Source of the DNA: JAZSNL01 sp045536365
GTDB lineage: Bacteria; Bacillota_I; Bacilli_A; ML615J-28; CAG-313
Assembly (NCBI GenBank): GCA_045536365.1
Contig: JAZSNL010000024.1
Span: 12,401-76,400, forward strand
Reading direction: 5' to 3'
DNA: 64,000 nucleotides
Position 1 is the stretch's first letter; each line of letters starts with the position of its first letter. The notes below the pieces were generated by a model. That model did no database searches, was not told where the DNA came from, and worked only from the letters and a program-made list of their open reading frames with translations. Positions 16,849 to 25,094 of the stretch are shown here, in pieces. The position numbers and the translations under genes were made by a program.

Positions 16849-17508
16849 ATGAGCATAACATTAGACTATTTACCAAAACATAAAGAATTAAAAATATACC
16901 AAGATGATCAAATGATTAGAATTAATACTGATACAATGGTATTAGGTGAGTTTTTAGAAGTATATAAAAAAGACACAGTATTAGATATAGGAACTAATAA
17001 CGGTGCCTTATTAATATATGCAAATATGTTTAAACCTAAAAAATTAATAGGTTTAGATATAAATGAAGAAGCTTTAAAAATAGCAAAAATGAATATGGAA
17101 TTACATCATATTGAAAACTATGAACTTATTTGTCATGATGCAGTGACATATGAGGGAGAAAAAGTTGATGTGATTATTTGTAATCCTCCTTATTTTAAAA
17201 CAAAAGAAGAAGAAAAATGTGATAATCCATATCTTGCTCTTGCAAAACACGAAGGTAATTTAAAATTAGATAATCTAATTAATACTATTGATAAAAATAT
17301 TAAAACTGGTGGTACATTATTTTTCTTATTTCAGACTTCTAGATTAAATGAAGTTTTATTAGAACTTAATAAACATAAATTTAATATTAAGACAATGAAG
17401 TTTGTGTATGATAAGAATAAAGAATATTCTAATGTGTTTTTAATTAAAGCCATAAAAGGTGGATTGCCAGGAATGGTAGTTGAAAAACCTATTATTATTG
17501 AAAGATAA
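16849..17508 (+). CDS. trmN6: tRNA1(Val) (adenine-37-N6)-methyltransferase family protein
   Basis: A 219-aa class I SAM-dependent N6-adenine methyltransferase. It has SAM motif I LDIGTNNGAL (about 45-54), the acidic motif LIGLDINEEA, and the catalytic NPPYF (about 108-112) found in adenine N6-methylases of nucleic acids. LDYLPKHKELKIYQDD at the N-terminus and the overall size match the YfiC/YabB group that modifies tRNA. The exact tRNA target is inferred from the family. Its 3' end overlaps the opposite-strand cse60-like gene by 14 bases. Confidence 0.85.
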   Translation: MSITLDYLPKHKELKIYQDDQMIRINTDTMVLGEFLEVYKKDTVLDIGTNNGALLIYANMFKPKKLIGLDINEEALKIAKMNMELHHIENYELICHDAVTYEGEKVDVIICNPPYFKTKEEEKCDNPYLALAKHEGNLKLDNLINTIDKNIKTGGTLFFLFQTSRLNEVLLELNKHKFNIKTMKFVYDKNKEYSNVFLIKAIKGGLPGMVVEKPIIIER

Positions 17509-17680
17509 GCAAAGCCGAAAAACAATATATTTGTTCTCTACCATCATAAAAAGTAGATACACTATATTTTATATCTTTTAGATTTAGATCTTTATTTTCT
17601 GATAGGAAATCGTTTATTGCGATTTCTAAATCAATTTCAGTATCACAATCAAATATTTTAACGAACAAAAAAATCACCAT
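17495..17680 (-). CDS. cse60: Cse60-like small sporulation protein
   Basis: A short protein of about 57-61 aa reading VKIFDCDTEIDLEIAIN, then KDIKYSVS and EQIYCFSALLIF. This resembles Bacillus Cse60, a SigE-controlled ~60-aa protein with the same VKIFD…DIKY.V…EQIYCFSA layout. The ATG at 17680 has no binding site; a TTG at 17668 has GGTGAT correctly placed upstream and gives MFVKIFD, closer to the family start, so the true start may be 17668. The start region lies inside the hairpin that would terminate nth. Function of the family is not established. Confidence 0.72.
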   Translation of the reverse strand: MVIFLFVKIFDCDTEIDLEIAINDFLSENKDLNLKDIKYSVSTFYDGREQIYCFSALLIFQ

Positions 17681-17700
17681 TATTATTATTGGTGATTTTT
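17669..17700 (-). terminator. hairpin after nth that overlaps the cse60-like start
   Basis: AAAAATCACC and GGTGATTTTT are perfect complements around an (AAT)n loop. On the minus strand the right arm runs into a T tract, so it should end the dnaD-nth transcript, yet it also contains the start and binding site of the next gene. Confidence 0.7.
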
Positions 17701-18332
17701 TATATTTTATACTTACATTCTTTATGAAAACATTCATTACATCGAGGTTTTTTAGCAGTACAGAAGTATCTTCCAAAAAATAGTAAATAATGATGTCCTT
17801 TATGCCAATCTTTTTGTTCTATTAAACCCATTAATTCTAATTCTACTTCTAAAACACTTTTATTGTTTTCTACTAAATCCAATCTTTTTGAAACTCTTTC
17901 TACGTGTGTATCTACAGCAATTCTAGGGATATTAAATCCTTCCGCTAATACAACATTAGCTGTTTTTCTTCCTACACCAGGTAGTGATGTTAAATCTTCA
18001 AAGTTATCAGGAACTTTCATATTGAAGTCTTGACATATCTTTTTTGATAAATTAATTATATTAGTAGATTTATTCTTATATAAACCAATTGGTTTAATTA
18101 TACTCATAACATCTTCTAAAGATGCTTCTGCAAGTTTATCAACAGTAGGGTATTTAGAGAATAATAAAGGTGTAACTTTATTAACTGAAACATCTGTTGT
18201 TTGAGCACTTAATACAACTGCTATTAATAACTCATAGGTGTTATGATATATTAATTCGCATCCTGCATTAGGAAATAGTATTTTTATTTCAGATAAAACG
18301 TGGTTACACCATAATTTTTTATTTTTTAACAT
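17700..18332 (-). CDS. nth: endonuclease III (DNA glycosylase/AP lyase)
   Basis: A 210-aa base-excision repair enzyme that removes oxidised pyrimidines. The helix-hairpin-helix LPGVGRKTANVVL is followed by VDTHVERVSKRL with the catalytic Asp; the catalytic Lys of the lyase lies in that HhH region. The Fe-S loop is C-X6-C-X2-C-X4-C, one residue shorter at the last gap than the usual X5. An extended reading frame begins at 18374, but family alignment favours the Met at 18332 (MLKNKKLW). It overlaps the dnaD end by 14 bases; dnaD-nth is the Bacillus arrangement. Confidence 0.92.
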   Translation of the reverse strand: MLKNKKLWCNHVLSEIKILFPNAGCELIYHNTYELLIAVVLSAQTTDVSVNKVTPLLFSKYPTVDKLAEASLEDVMSIIKPIGLYKNKSTNIINLSKKICQDFNMKVPDNFEDLTSLPGVGRKTANVVLAEGFNIPRIAVDTHVERVSKRLDLVENNKSVLEVELELMGLIEQKDWHKGHHYLLFFGRYFCTAKKPRCNECFHKECKYKI

Positions 18333-18939
18333 AGATGTTTGCAAGTAATTCAGCGCCTTCTTCATCAATTTCATCTACTGTTTCTCTTTGTTTATGTCTG
18401 CTTGCAAGTATTGCGTCGGCATATCTTAGATGTAGTTTTTTAGCTTTTAAACTATCAAGAATGGCTTCTTTAATGTCTTCTATTGGATATCCTAAGTCTA
18501 ACCAGTTATTAATTATAACAAGATCGTTATTATTAACAGGTCTTCCGTAGGAACTTTCGATGTATGATATTATTATTTGAAGTTGTTCTTTTCTTTCTAA
18601 TTCTTTATTTTCTTGTGTATCTTCATCGATTGCTTCACCTAGTTTATCAATTAGGTTATCAATGTTAAAGTATTCTTTATGATCTTCTTGAATAGTTAAT
18701 TCAATAAATCCTTTTTGAATAAGTCCTAAGATTACATTAGATAATTCGTTTTCTGTAAGACTCATTTTTTTTGTTAAATCAGAAATTAATAGTTGTTGAT
18801 TGTTTTCTTCTTGTTGATTATAAAGCAGTAATAATAACATTGCTTCTGCTTCAGTTAATTTTAATTTAGAATAGTTATTAATTAATGTATTAACAAAAGG
18901 TATGGTTTTCGATTTAATTAATTTGCCCATTTTATTCAT
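18319..18939 (-). CDS. dnaD: DnaD-domain replication initiation protein
   Basis: A 206-aa primosomal protein that helps load the replicative helicase in Firmicutes. The N-terminal half is a winged-helix domain (KLTEAEAMLLLLLYN…LISDLTKKMSLTENELSNVILGLIQKGFI). The C-terminal DnaD domain includes SYIESSYGRPVNNNDLVIINNW and a helix with IEDIKEAILDSLKAKKLHLRYADAIL, the DDBH2-like region. The first ATG has GAGGT 7 bases upstream. Linkage to nth supports the call. Confidence 0.9.
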   Translation of the reverse strand: MNKMGKLIKSKTIPFVNTLINNYSKLKLTEAEAMLLLLLYNQQEENNQQLLISDLTKKMSLTENELSNVILGLIQKGFIELTIQEDHKEYFNIDNLIDKLGEAIDEDTQENKELERKEQLQIIISYIESSYGRPVNNNDLVIINNWLDLGYPIEDIKEAILDSLKAKKLHLRYADAILASRHKQRETVDEIDEEGAELLANIYVKK

Positions 18940-18964
18940 AATATTACCTCGTTTTTATATTAAT

Positions 18965-18976
18965 GACATTATATCA
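18965..18976 (-). promoter_or_regulatory. extended -10 promoter of dnaD-nth
   Basis: On the minus strand TGATATAAT, with -10 at 18968-18973 and no strong -35. It is divergent from the nupN promoter. Confidence 0.55.
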
Positions 18977-19040
18977 CAAATTATTAAAAAACGCTATAAA
19001 TACATTTATTTTTATTTTGTAAAAAAAAATCTTTATTTAT

Positions 19041-19069
19041 TTGATAAACTTGTATAAATTTGGTATAAT
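19041..19069 (+). promoter_or_regulatory. SigA-type promoter of the nupN gene
   Basis: TTGATA (19041-19046), 17-base spacer, TATAAT (19064-19069) with extended TGG. The predicted leader of about 40 bases is too short for a purine riboswitch. Confidence 0.82.
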
Positions 19070-19114
19070 AAAAGTGTGGAAACACGGAAAAAAATAATTG
19101 GAGGAAATTTAAAA

Positions 19115-20224
19115 ATGAAAAAAGTATTTTTAAGCTTAATCGCTGTTTTTGCTTGTTTCGCTTTAGTAGCTTGTGGCGGAACTAAAGATGAAGGCGGATA
19201 TGATTATGATGCTATTCCTGACCAAATGGAAGCAGAAAGTTATCAAATCGCATTCGTTACTGATATTGGTCAATTAAAAGATAAATCATTTAACCAAGGT
19301 ACTTGGGAAGGCGTTAAGAGATACGCTCATGAAAATGGTAAAACTTATAAATATTATCAACCTGCAAATGCTGATGCAGCTACAGATGATGACAGATATG
19401 ATGCTATGAGAGCAGCTGTTGAAAATGGTGCTGAAATTATCGTTTGTGCTGGTTTCATGCAAGGAAATGCTTTAGGAAAAGCAGCAGCTGAATTCACAGA
19501 TGTTAAATTTGTATTCATCGATGGTTGGACTGCTGGATTCCCAACAAACGTAACTGCAGTTGTTTTCAAAGAAGAACAATCTGGTTACTTAGCAGGTTAT
19601 GCAGCTGTTAAAGAAGGTTATACTAAACTTGGATTCTCTGGCGGCGGCGGTGGTGCTAACCCTGCATGTCAAAGATTCGGTTATGGTTACTTACAAGGTG
19701 CTAATGATGCAGCTAAAGAATTAGGTATCGAAGTTGAAGTTAAATATAGCTGGTCATATGGTTCAGCATTCAGTGCTTCTCCAGAATTAAAAGCTTTATT
19801 AGACGGTTGGTATGCAGCTGGTACTGAAGTTATTTTCTCTTGTGGTGGTTCTATGTGCTTAAGCGCATTCGCTGCAGCTGATGAAAATGATGGTAAAGTT
19901 ATCGGTGTTGACGTTGACCAATCTGGTGATTCTACAACTGTTATCACTTCTGCTATGAAAGGCTTAAGAGAAGGTACTATGTTCGCTTTAGAAAAATACT
20001 TTGATGGCAAATGGGATGAAATCGGCGGTAAAGATGCTAACTTAGGTGCTGAATCTGATGCAGTTGGTCTTCCTACTGACACTTGGTCATTAGAAAACTT
20101 CTCTGTTGAAGATTATGAAAAATTATTTGAAGATATCAAATCTGGTAAAGTTTCTGTAGACAACAACGTTGTAGGCGCTGAAACTAAAGAATACTCTAAC
20201 TTAAAAGTTGAAGTTATTGAATAA
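19115..20224 (+). CDS. nupN: BMP-family nucleoside-binding lipoprotein of an ABC importer
   Basis: Extracellular substrate-binding lipoprotein of a purine nucleoside importer. The 369-aa precursor has a signal peptide ending in a lipobox LVAC (Cys20). The mature part has the PnrA/BMP pattern AFVTDIGQLKDKSFNQGTWEG (about 48-68), CAGFMQGNALG, FKEEQSGYLAGY and GVDVDQSGDSTTVITSAMKG. The frame is open from a GTG at 19076, but GGAGG at 19100-19104 points to the ATG at 19115 and gives a proper signal peptide. Codon use contains more C-ending codons than neighbours, as expected of a highly expressed gene. Confidence 0.93.
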   Translation: MKKVFLSLIAVFACFALVACGGTKDEGGYDYDAIPDQMEAESYQIAFVTDIGQLKDKSFNQGTWEGVKRYAHENGKTYKYYQPANADAATDDDRYDAMRAAVENGAEIIVCAGFMQGNALGKAAAEFTDVKFVFIDGWTAGFPTNVTAVVFKEEQSGYLAGYAAVKEGYTKLGFSGGGGGANPACQRFGYGYLQGANDAAKELGIEVEVKYSWSYGSAFSASPELKALLDGWYAAGTEVIFSCGGSMCLSAFAAADENDGKVIGVDVDQSGDSTTVITSAMKGLREGTMFALEKYFDGKWDEIGGKDANLGAESDAVGLPTDTWSLENFSVEDYEKLFEDIKSGKVSVDNNVVGAETKEYSNLKVEVIE

Positions 20225-20240
20225 TTAAAATTTGAAACTA

Positions 20241-20276
20241 AGATGTTAAGGATTTTTCCTTGACATCTTTTTTTTT
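20241..20276 (+). terminator. terminator between nupN and nupO
   Basis: AGATGTTAAGGA pairs with TCCTTGACATCT around a T loop (one G-T pair), with nine T after. Readthrough would allow less of the membrane parts than of the binding protein. Confidence 0.85.
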
Positions 20277-20283
20277 ACATATT

Positions 20284-20312
20284 TTGATTTTTTATTTTAA
20301 AGATGATATAAT
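20284..20312 (+). promoter_or_regulatory. internal SigA-type promoter for nupOPQ
   Basis: TTGATT (20284-20289), 17-base spacer, TATAAT (20307-20312) with extended TGA. It sits between the nupN terminator and nupO. Confidence 0.75.
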
Positions 20313-20344
20313 ATAATTAATATAAGAGAAAGGACTAAAAAGCT

Positions 20345-21880
20345 GTGGATAATTATATTATTGAGATGTTAAATATTACTAAAAGGTTCGGTAATATCAA
20401 CGCAAATGACAATGTAACATTACAACTTAGAAAAGGCGAGATTCACGCATTATTAGGTGAAAATGGTGCTGGTAAATCTACTTTAATGAGTATTCTTTTT
20501 GGTTTATACCAAGCTGATGAAGGTGTTATTAAAATGAATGGAGAAGAAGTTCAAATTAATAATCCTAATGATGCGAATGCTTTAGGTATCGGTATGGTTC
20601 ATCAACATTTTAAATTAGTTGATGTTTTTACTGTATTAGATAATATTATTTTAGGTGCTGAAACAACTAAATTCGGTTTTCTTCAAAAGAAAGAAGCAAG
20701 AGAAAAAGTTCTTGCGTTATCAGAAGAATATGGATTAAGTGTGGATGTTGATGCGAAAATCGAAGATATTACTGTTGGTATGCAACAAAGGGTTGAAATA
20801 TTAAAGATGTTATATCGTGATAATGACATTTTGATTTTTGATGAACCTACTGCTGTATTAATTCCTCAAGAAATCGAAGAATTACTTTCTATAATGAAAA
20901 AAATGGCTGCTAGTGGTAAATCTATTTTATTTATTTCTCATAAATTAAATGAAATATTACAAGTTGCAGATCGTTGTTCAATTTTAAGAAAAGGCCAATA
21001 TATTGGAACAGTAGATGTTAAAAATACAACTAAAGAAGAATTATCTGAAATGATGGTAGGTAGAAAAGTTGAATTTTCTTTTGAAAGAAAACAAATGCCA
21101 AAAGGTGAAAAGATTTTAGAAATTCAAAATATGTGCATGAAATCAAAAGTAAAAAATTCTAATGTTGTAAATGATGTATCATTAACAGTTCATGCGGGAG
21201 AGATAGTTTGTATAGCTGGTATTGATGGAAATGGTCAAACTGAATTTATTCATGGATTAACTGGCTTAGAAAAAATAAATTCTGGTAATATTTATTTCAA
21301 AGATACTGATATAACAAAATATTCTATTCGTAAAAAGAATTTATTAGGTATAAGTCATATACCTGAAGATAGACATAAACACGGTTTAATTTTAGATTTT
21401 TCTTTAGAAAACAATTTAGTCCTTCAACGTTATTTTGAACCACAGTTTCAAAAATACGGATTTATTAAAAAATCTGAAATAAGAAAATACTCTGAACAAT
21501 TAATTGAACAATATGATGTTCGTAGTAGCGAAGGTCCTGTTACTATTGCAAGAAGTATGTCTGGTGGTAACCAACAAAAAGCTATTATTGCAAGAGAATT
21601 AGATAGAGATCCCGAATTACTAATAGCTGTTCAACCTACAAGAGGTCTTGATGTAGGGGCTATTGAATATATTCATAAAAAGATTATTGCCCAAAGAGAT
21701 AGTGGTAAGGCTGTATTATTAGTATCTTTAGAATTAGATGAAGTAATGTCATTACCGGATAGAATTTTAGTTATGTATGAAGGTGAAATTGTTGGTGAAT
21801 TAGATCCTAAGACAACAACTGCAAATGAGCTAGGCTTATATATGTCTGGTAGTAAAAACGATAAGAAGGTGACTGCATAA
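20345..21880 (+). CDS. nupO: nucleoside ABC importer, ATP-binding protein (two ABC domains)
   Basis: A 511-aa fused dual nucleotide-binding subunit. Domain 1 has Walker A GENGAGKST (about 39-47) and Walker B ILIFDEPTAVL but a degenerate signature, VGMQQRVEI. Domain 2 has a degenerate Walker A, GIDGNGQTE (about 295), with an intact signature SGGNQQKAIIARE and an altered Walker B, LLIAVQPTRGLDVG. This complementary asymmetry is normal for the YufO/NupA family. The start is GTG with AAGGA upstream. The stop overlaps the ATG of nupP by one base. Confidence 0.92.
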   Translation: MDNYIIEMLNITKRFGNINANDNVTLQLRKGEIHALLGENGAGKSTLMSILFGLYQADEGVIKMNGEEVQINNPNDANALGIGMVHQHFKLVDVFTVLDNIILGAETTKFGFLQKKEAREKVLALSEEYGLSVDVDAKIEDITVGMQQRVEILKMLYRDNDILIFDEPTAVLIPQEIEELLSIMKKMAASGKSILFISHKLNEILQVADRCSILRKGQYIGTVDVKNTTKEELSEMMVGRKVEFSFERKQMPKGEKILEIQNMCMKSKVKNSNVVNDVSLTVHAGEIVCIAGIDGNGQTEFIHGLTGLEKINSGNIYFKDTDITKYSIRKKNLLGISHIPEDRHKHGLILDFSLENNLVLQRYFEPQFQKYGFIKKSEIRKYSEQLIEQYDVRSSEGPVTIARSMSGGNQQKAIIARELDRDPELLIAVQPTRGLDVGAIEYIHKKIIAQRDSGKAVLLVSLELDEVMSLPDRILVMYEGEIVGELDPKTTTANELGLYMSGSKNDKKVTA

Positions 21881-23322
21881 TGTTAAATTTAATATTAGCT
21901 AAATCAGGACCTAAAGGAATACCAGGAAGTATTTTATTCCCTGTTCTAATAGGTTTAATTCTTGCGTTTATAGTTTATGCGGCTGTTTCAACTAGTCTTG
22001 CAAAAAAGAAAAATAAAGAAACATTCTTAATGAAAACATGGAAACGACCTACTATTAAAACAATTGTTGCTTCATTAATTTCTATTTTTGGTGGTTTATT
22101 AATAGGTGGTTTAATTATCCTTTTGTTATCAGGACATAAAATAGGTGATACAACAATATCAGGAAAAGCTGGTGTTGGAGGATTACAATTAATATTAGCA
22201 GGTGTATTTAAAACTGATGGTAACGTTATAAGCGGATTTATGTTCGGATGGAATGGTAAGAATATTGGTAACGTGTTATTTAACGCAATGCCATTAATTA
22301 TGACTGGTTTAAGTGTTGCGGTTGCTTTTAAAACAGGTTTGTTTAATATAGGCGCTCCTGGTCAATATTTAGTAGGAACTGCAGCAACATTAATTCTTGC
22401 TTTATCTATTCCTACAACGCAAGTTCCTGCTGCATTAGTATGGATAATTGCATTCTTGGGAGGTATTTTAGCTGGTGCTTTATGGGGAGCTATTCCTGGT
22501 TTCTTTAAGGCTTTCTTGAATGTTAATGAAGTTATTACTTGTATTATGCTAAACTGGACAGCAGCTAACTTTGTTACATTATTATTTGATAAAGATACTG
22601 GTCCTTTCAAAAGTTTATTAGATCCAAGTCAAACAAAGAACTGGGCATATGTGTTTAAAACAACAGAAAATGGTGTAGCAACTCCTAAATTAGGATTGGA
22701 TAAAATATTTGTAGATTCTCAAGTTAATGCTGGTATTATAATCGCAATCGTTCTTGCAGTAGTAGTATATATAGTTTTAAATAAAACAACTTTTGGTTAT
22801 GAATTAAAAGCTTGTGGAAGTAATAAACATGCTTCTAAATATGCAGGTATAAATGAGAATAGAAATATTATTCTTTCTATGGCAATTGCTGGTGGATTAG
22901 CTGGTGCAGGTGCTGCTTTATATTACTTATCTGGTAATACAGAATTTAAATGGGAAACATATCAAACGCTTCCTGCAATAGGATTTAATGGTATTCCTGT
23001 AGCATTACTTGCAACTAATAGTCCGATAGGTGTCATTTTCTCGGCTTCGTTTATGGCTTATTTACAAGTTGCTGGTATGGAGTTGAAAAACAATACTCCT
23101 TATAATGAACATTTAACTAGTATTATTATTGCGGTAATTGTTTACTTTAGTGCATTCTCGTTATTAATTAAGCAATGGTTGAATGTAAGTGGAAAAGAAA
23201 CAAAATTTGGTTTATTTATCAAAAAGATAATTAATAAGATTATTTCACTTTTCAAGAAAAAAGATAAAACAGAAGAACCTAATGGAGTTGTCAATTCTGA
23301 TGATAAAGGAGGAAATGAATAA
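21880..23322 (+). CDS. nupP: nucleoside ABC importer, permease 1
   Basis: A 480-aa membrane protein of the BPD/branched-chain-type permease family as found in YufP/NupB. It has about ten hydrophobic helices and conserved segments AVAFKTGLFNIGAPGQYLVG (about 147-166), GFFKAFLNVNEVITCIMLNW and LKACGSNKHASKYAGIN. The C-terminal ~40 residues form a charged cytoplasmic tail, KKKDKTEEPNG. It is coupled to nupO (TAATG) and overlaps nupQ by one base, so stoichiometric translation is likely. Confidence 0.92.
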   Translation: MLNLILAKSGPKGIPGSILFPVLIGLILAFIVYAAVSTSLAKKKNKETFLMKTWKRPTIKTIVASLISIFGGLLIGGLIILLLSGHKIGDTTISGKAGVGGLQLILAGVFKTDGNVISGFMFGWNGKNIGNVLFNAMPLIMTGLSVAVAFKTGLFNIGAPGQYLVGTAATLILALSIPTTQVPAALVWIIAFLGGILAGALWGAIPGFFKAFLNVNEVITCIMLNWTAANFVTLLFDKDTGPFKSLLDPSQTKNWAYVFKTTENGVATPKLGLDKIFVDSQVNAGIIIAIVLAVVVYIVLNKTTFGYELKACGSNKHASKYAGINENRNIILSMAIAGGLAGAGAALYYLSGNTEFKWETYQTLPAIGFNGIPVALLATNSPIGVIFSASFMAYLQVAGMELKNNTPYNEHLTSIIIAVIVYFSAFSLLIKQWLNVSGKETKFGLFIKKIINKIISLFKKKDKTEEPNGVVNSDDKGGNE

Positions 23323-24329
23323 TGGTATTATTAATTCAACATACATTATTATTTGCTCTTCCTTTGATGATTGTTGCTTTAGCTGGCGTATTTGCAGAAC
23401 GTAGTGGTATTATTAATATTGCATTAGAAGGTATTATGATATTTGGTGCATTTATTGGTGTATTGATAGTTAGATTATTATTAGCTGCTGGTCTTACTGA
23501 TAAACAAGGACAAATAATATTACTTATCGCAATTATCGCTGCTGCTTTAGGTGGTGTAATATTTGCATTCTTACTTGCTTTTGCTTCAATTAATTTAAAA
23601 GCGGATCAAACTATTGGTGGTACTGCTTTAAATTTACTTGCTCCTGCAGTTGTATTATTCTTAATTAATATTATTTGTAAACAAACTACATTAGATTTAG
23701 ATTCAAAATATAGTCCTGCTAAGTTGTTTATGTTAAGACAAGAAAACTTTGGTTTTGATAAAGGTGCTAAGTTGAATATGATTCAAGAGATCTTATTTAC
23801 TAAAGTTTATCCTACAACTTATTATGCGATTATTATTTTCGTGGTTTTATCTGTAATTTTATATAAAACGAAATTTGGTTTAAGACTTCGTTCTTGTGGT
23901 GAACACCCACAAGCTGCAGATTCTGTTGGTATCAATGTTACTAAGATGAGATATGCTGGTACTATTATTTCTGGTGCGTTAGCTGGTTTTGGTGGATTTA
24001 TTTATGCTTTAACTTCAGCTAATTGTCAAGTTAATGGTGATGTTGCAGGTCTTGGGTTCTTAGCGTTAGCGGTTATGATTTTTGGTAACTGGAAACCTCT
24101 TAATATTACTTTAGCTGCTTTATTGTTTGGTTTATTAAAGAGTATTTCAGTTGACTATTCAACGTTATTGAAACCTGAAAGTGTCGAAAGACTTAAATCA
24201 ATGGGTATTACTTCACATGTATTCCGTTTATCGCCTTATTTAATTACTTTAGTTGTTTTAGCATTTACTTCTAAAAAATCTAGAGCTCCTAAGGCAGAAG
24301 GTATTCCTTACGATAAAGGTGCAAGATAA
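23322..24329 (+). CDS. nupQ: nucleoside ABC importer, permease 2
   Basis: A 335-aa partner permease of the YufQ/NupC type. The N-terminal GVFAERSGIINIALEGIMIFGAF is diagnostic, and LRSCGEHPQAADSVGINVTKMRY corresponds to the coupling segment. About nine hydrophobic helices are visible. It overlaps the nupP stop by one base and is the last gene of the importer operon. Confidence 0.92.
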   Translation: MVLLIQHTLLFALPLMIVALAGVFAERSGIINIALEGIMIFGAFIGVLIVRLLLAAGLTDKQGQIILLIAIIAAALGGVIFAFLLAFASINLKADQTIGGTALNLLAPAVVLFLINIICKQTTLDLDSKYSPAKLFMLRQENFGFDKGAKLNMIQEILFTKVYPTTYYAIIIFVVLSVILYKTKFGLRLRSCGEHPQAADSVGINVTKMRYAGTIISGALAGFGGFIYALTSANCQVNGDVAGLGFLALAVMIFGNWKPLNITLAALLFGLLKSISVDYSTLLKPESVERLKSMGITSHVFRLSPYLITLVVLAFTSKKSRAPKAEGIPYDKGAR

Positions 24330-24332
24330 AAT

Positions 24333-24360
24333 AAAAGAGTCCTTTTTTGGACTCTTTTTA
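24333..24360 (+). terminator. intrinsic terminator after nupQ
   Basis: AAAAGAGTCC with GGACTCTTTT around six T, followed by a T run. Confidence 0.88.
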
Positions 24361-24401
24361 ATATTTTATTGTATAATAATAATAGTTTTAAAGGAGATAT
24401 T

Positions 24402-25094
24402 ATGTATAAAATATTATTATTGGATTTAGATGATACAATTTTAGATTTTCAAAAATCAGAGAAAGTTGCAATTAGTTTATTAATGGAAAAATATAATGTT
24501 AATCCAACAGAAGAGTTGATTCATCAATATCACTTGATTAATAAGAAATACTGGGAATTATTTGAACAAGGAAAGATTGAAAAAAGTAAGTTATTAGTTC
24601 AAAGATTTGATGAATTTTTTAGCACTTTAGGGTATAAAAATATTGATTCAGAACAAGTTAATAAAGATTATTTTGAAATACTTTCAAGTGTTCCTTTTGA
24701 AATAGAAGGATCATATGAGTTTTTAGAAGAAGTGTCTAAAAATTATGATATATATATTATTACTAATGGTGCTGTACAAGTTCAATCAAAAAGACTTTCT
24801 AAAGTTAATGTAACAAAGTTCTTTAAAAAGATTTATATGTCAGAAGCTATTGGTTATCAAAAGCCAGATGTTAGGTACTTTGAATATGTATTAAAAGATT
24901 TAAATTTAGAAAATAAAAAGGATGCGGTTATTATTGGAGATAGTATATCATCTGATATACAAGGTGGAATAAATATAGGAATTGATACTATTTGGTATAA
25001 TCCTAATAAAAAAACTTCACATGTTAAATCAACATATGAAGTTAAAAATTATCAAGAAATATTATTAATCTTAGGTTCAACTGGATCTATATAA
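24402..25094 (+). CDS. HAD-superfamily hydrolase, YjjG-like nucleotidase group
   Basis: A 230-aa haloacid-dehalogenase phosphatase. Motif I is LLDLDDTILDF (nucleophile Asp8), motif II is IITNGA (about 126), and motifs III/IV are YQKPDVRYFEYVL and IIGDSISSDIQGG. The cap is inserted between motifs I and II (C1 type). YjjG-type members dephosphorylate pyrimidine nucleoside monophosphates and clear non-canonical ones, but the substrate here is not shown by sequence. The ATG at 24402 with AAGGAG is preferred over an upstream start at 24369 that precedes the binding site. Its 3' end overlaps rqcH (opposite strand) by 43 bases. Confidence 0.85.
   Translation: MYKILLLDLDDTILDFQKSEKVAISLLMEKYNVNPTEELIHQYHLINKKYWELFEQGKIEKSKLLVQRFDEFFSTLGYKNIDSEQVNKDYFEILSSVPFEIEGSYEFLEEVSKNYDIYIITNGAVQVQSKRLSKVNVTKFFKKIYMSEAIGYQKPDVRYFEYVLKDLNLENKKDAVIIGDSISSDIQGGINIGIDTIWYNPNKKTSHVKSTYEVKNYQEILLILGSTGSI

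Noticed and set aside
19070..19115. Purine riboswitch upstream of the nucleoside importer
   Set aside because: The promoter at 19041-19069 leaves only about 40 bases of leader, too short for the aptamer.
19687..20082. Long antisense frame of 131 codons opposite nupN
   Set aside because: It lacks a binding site and promoter, its composition mirrors the highly codon-biased nupN gene, and no family is recognisable.
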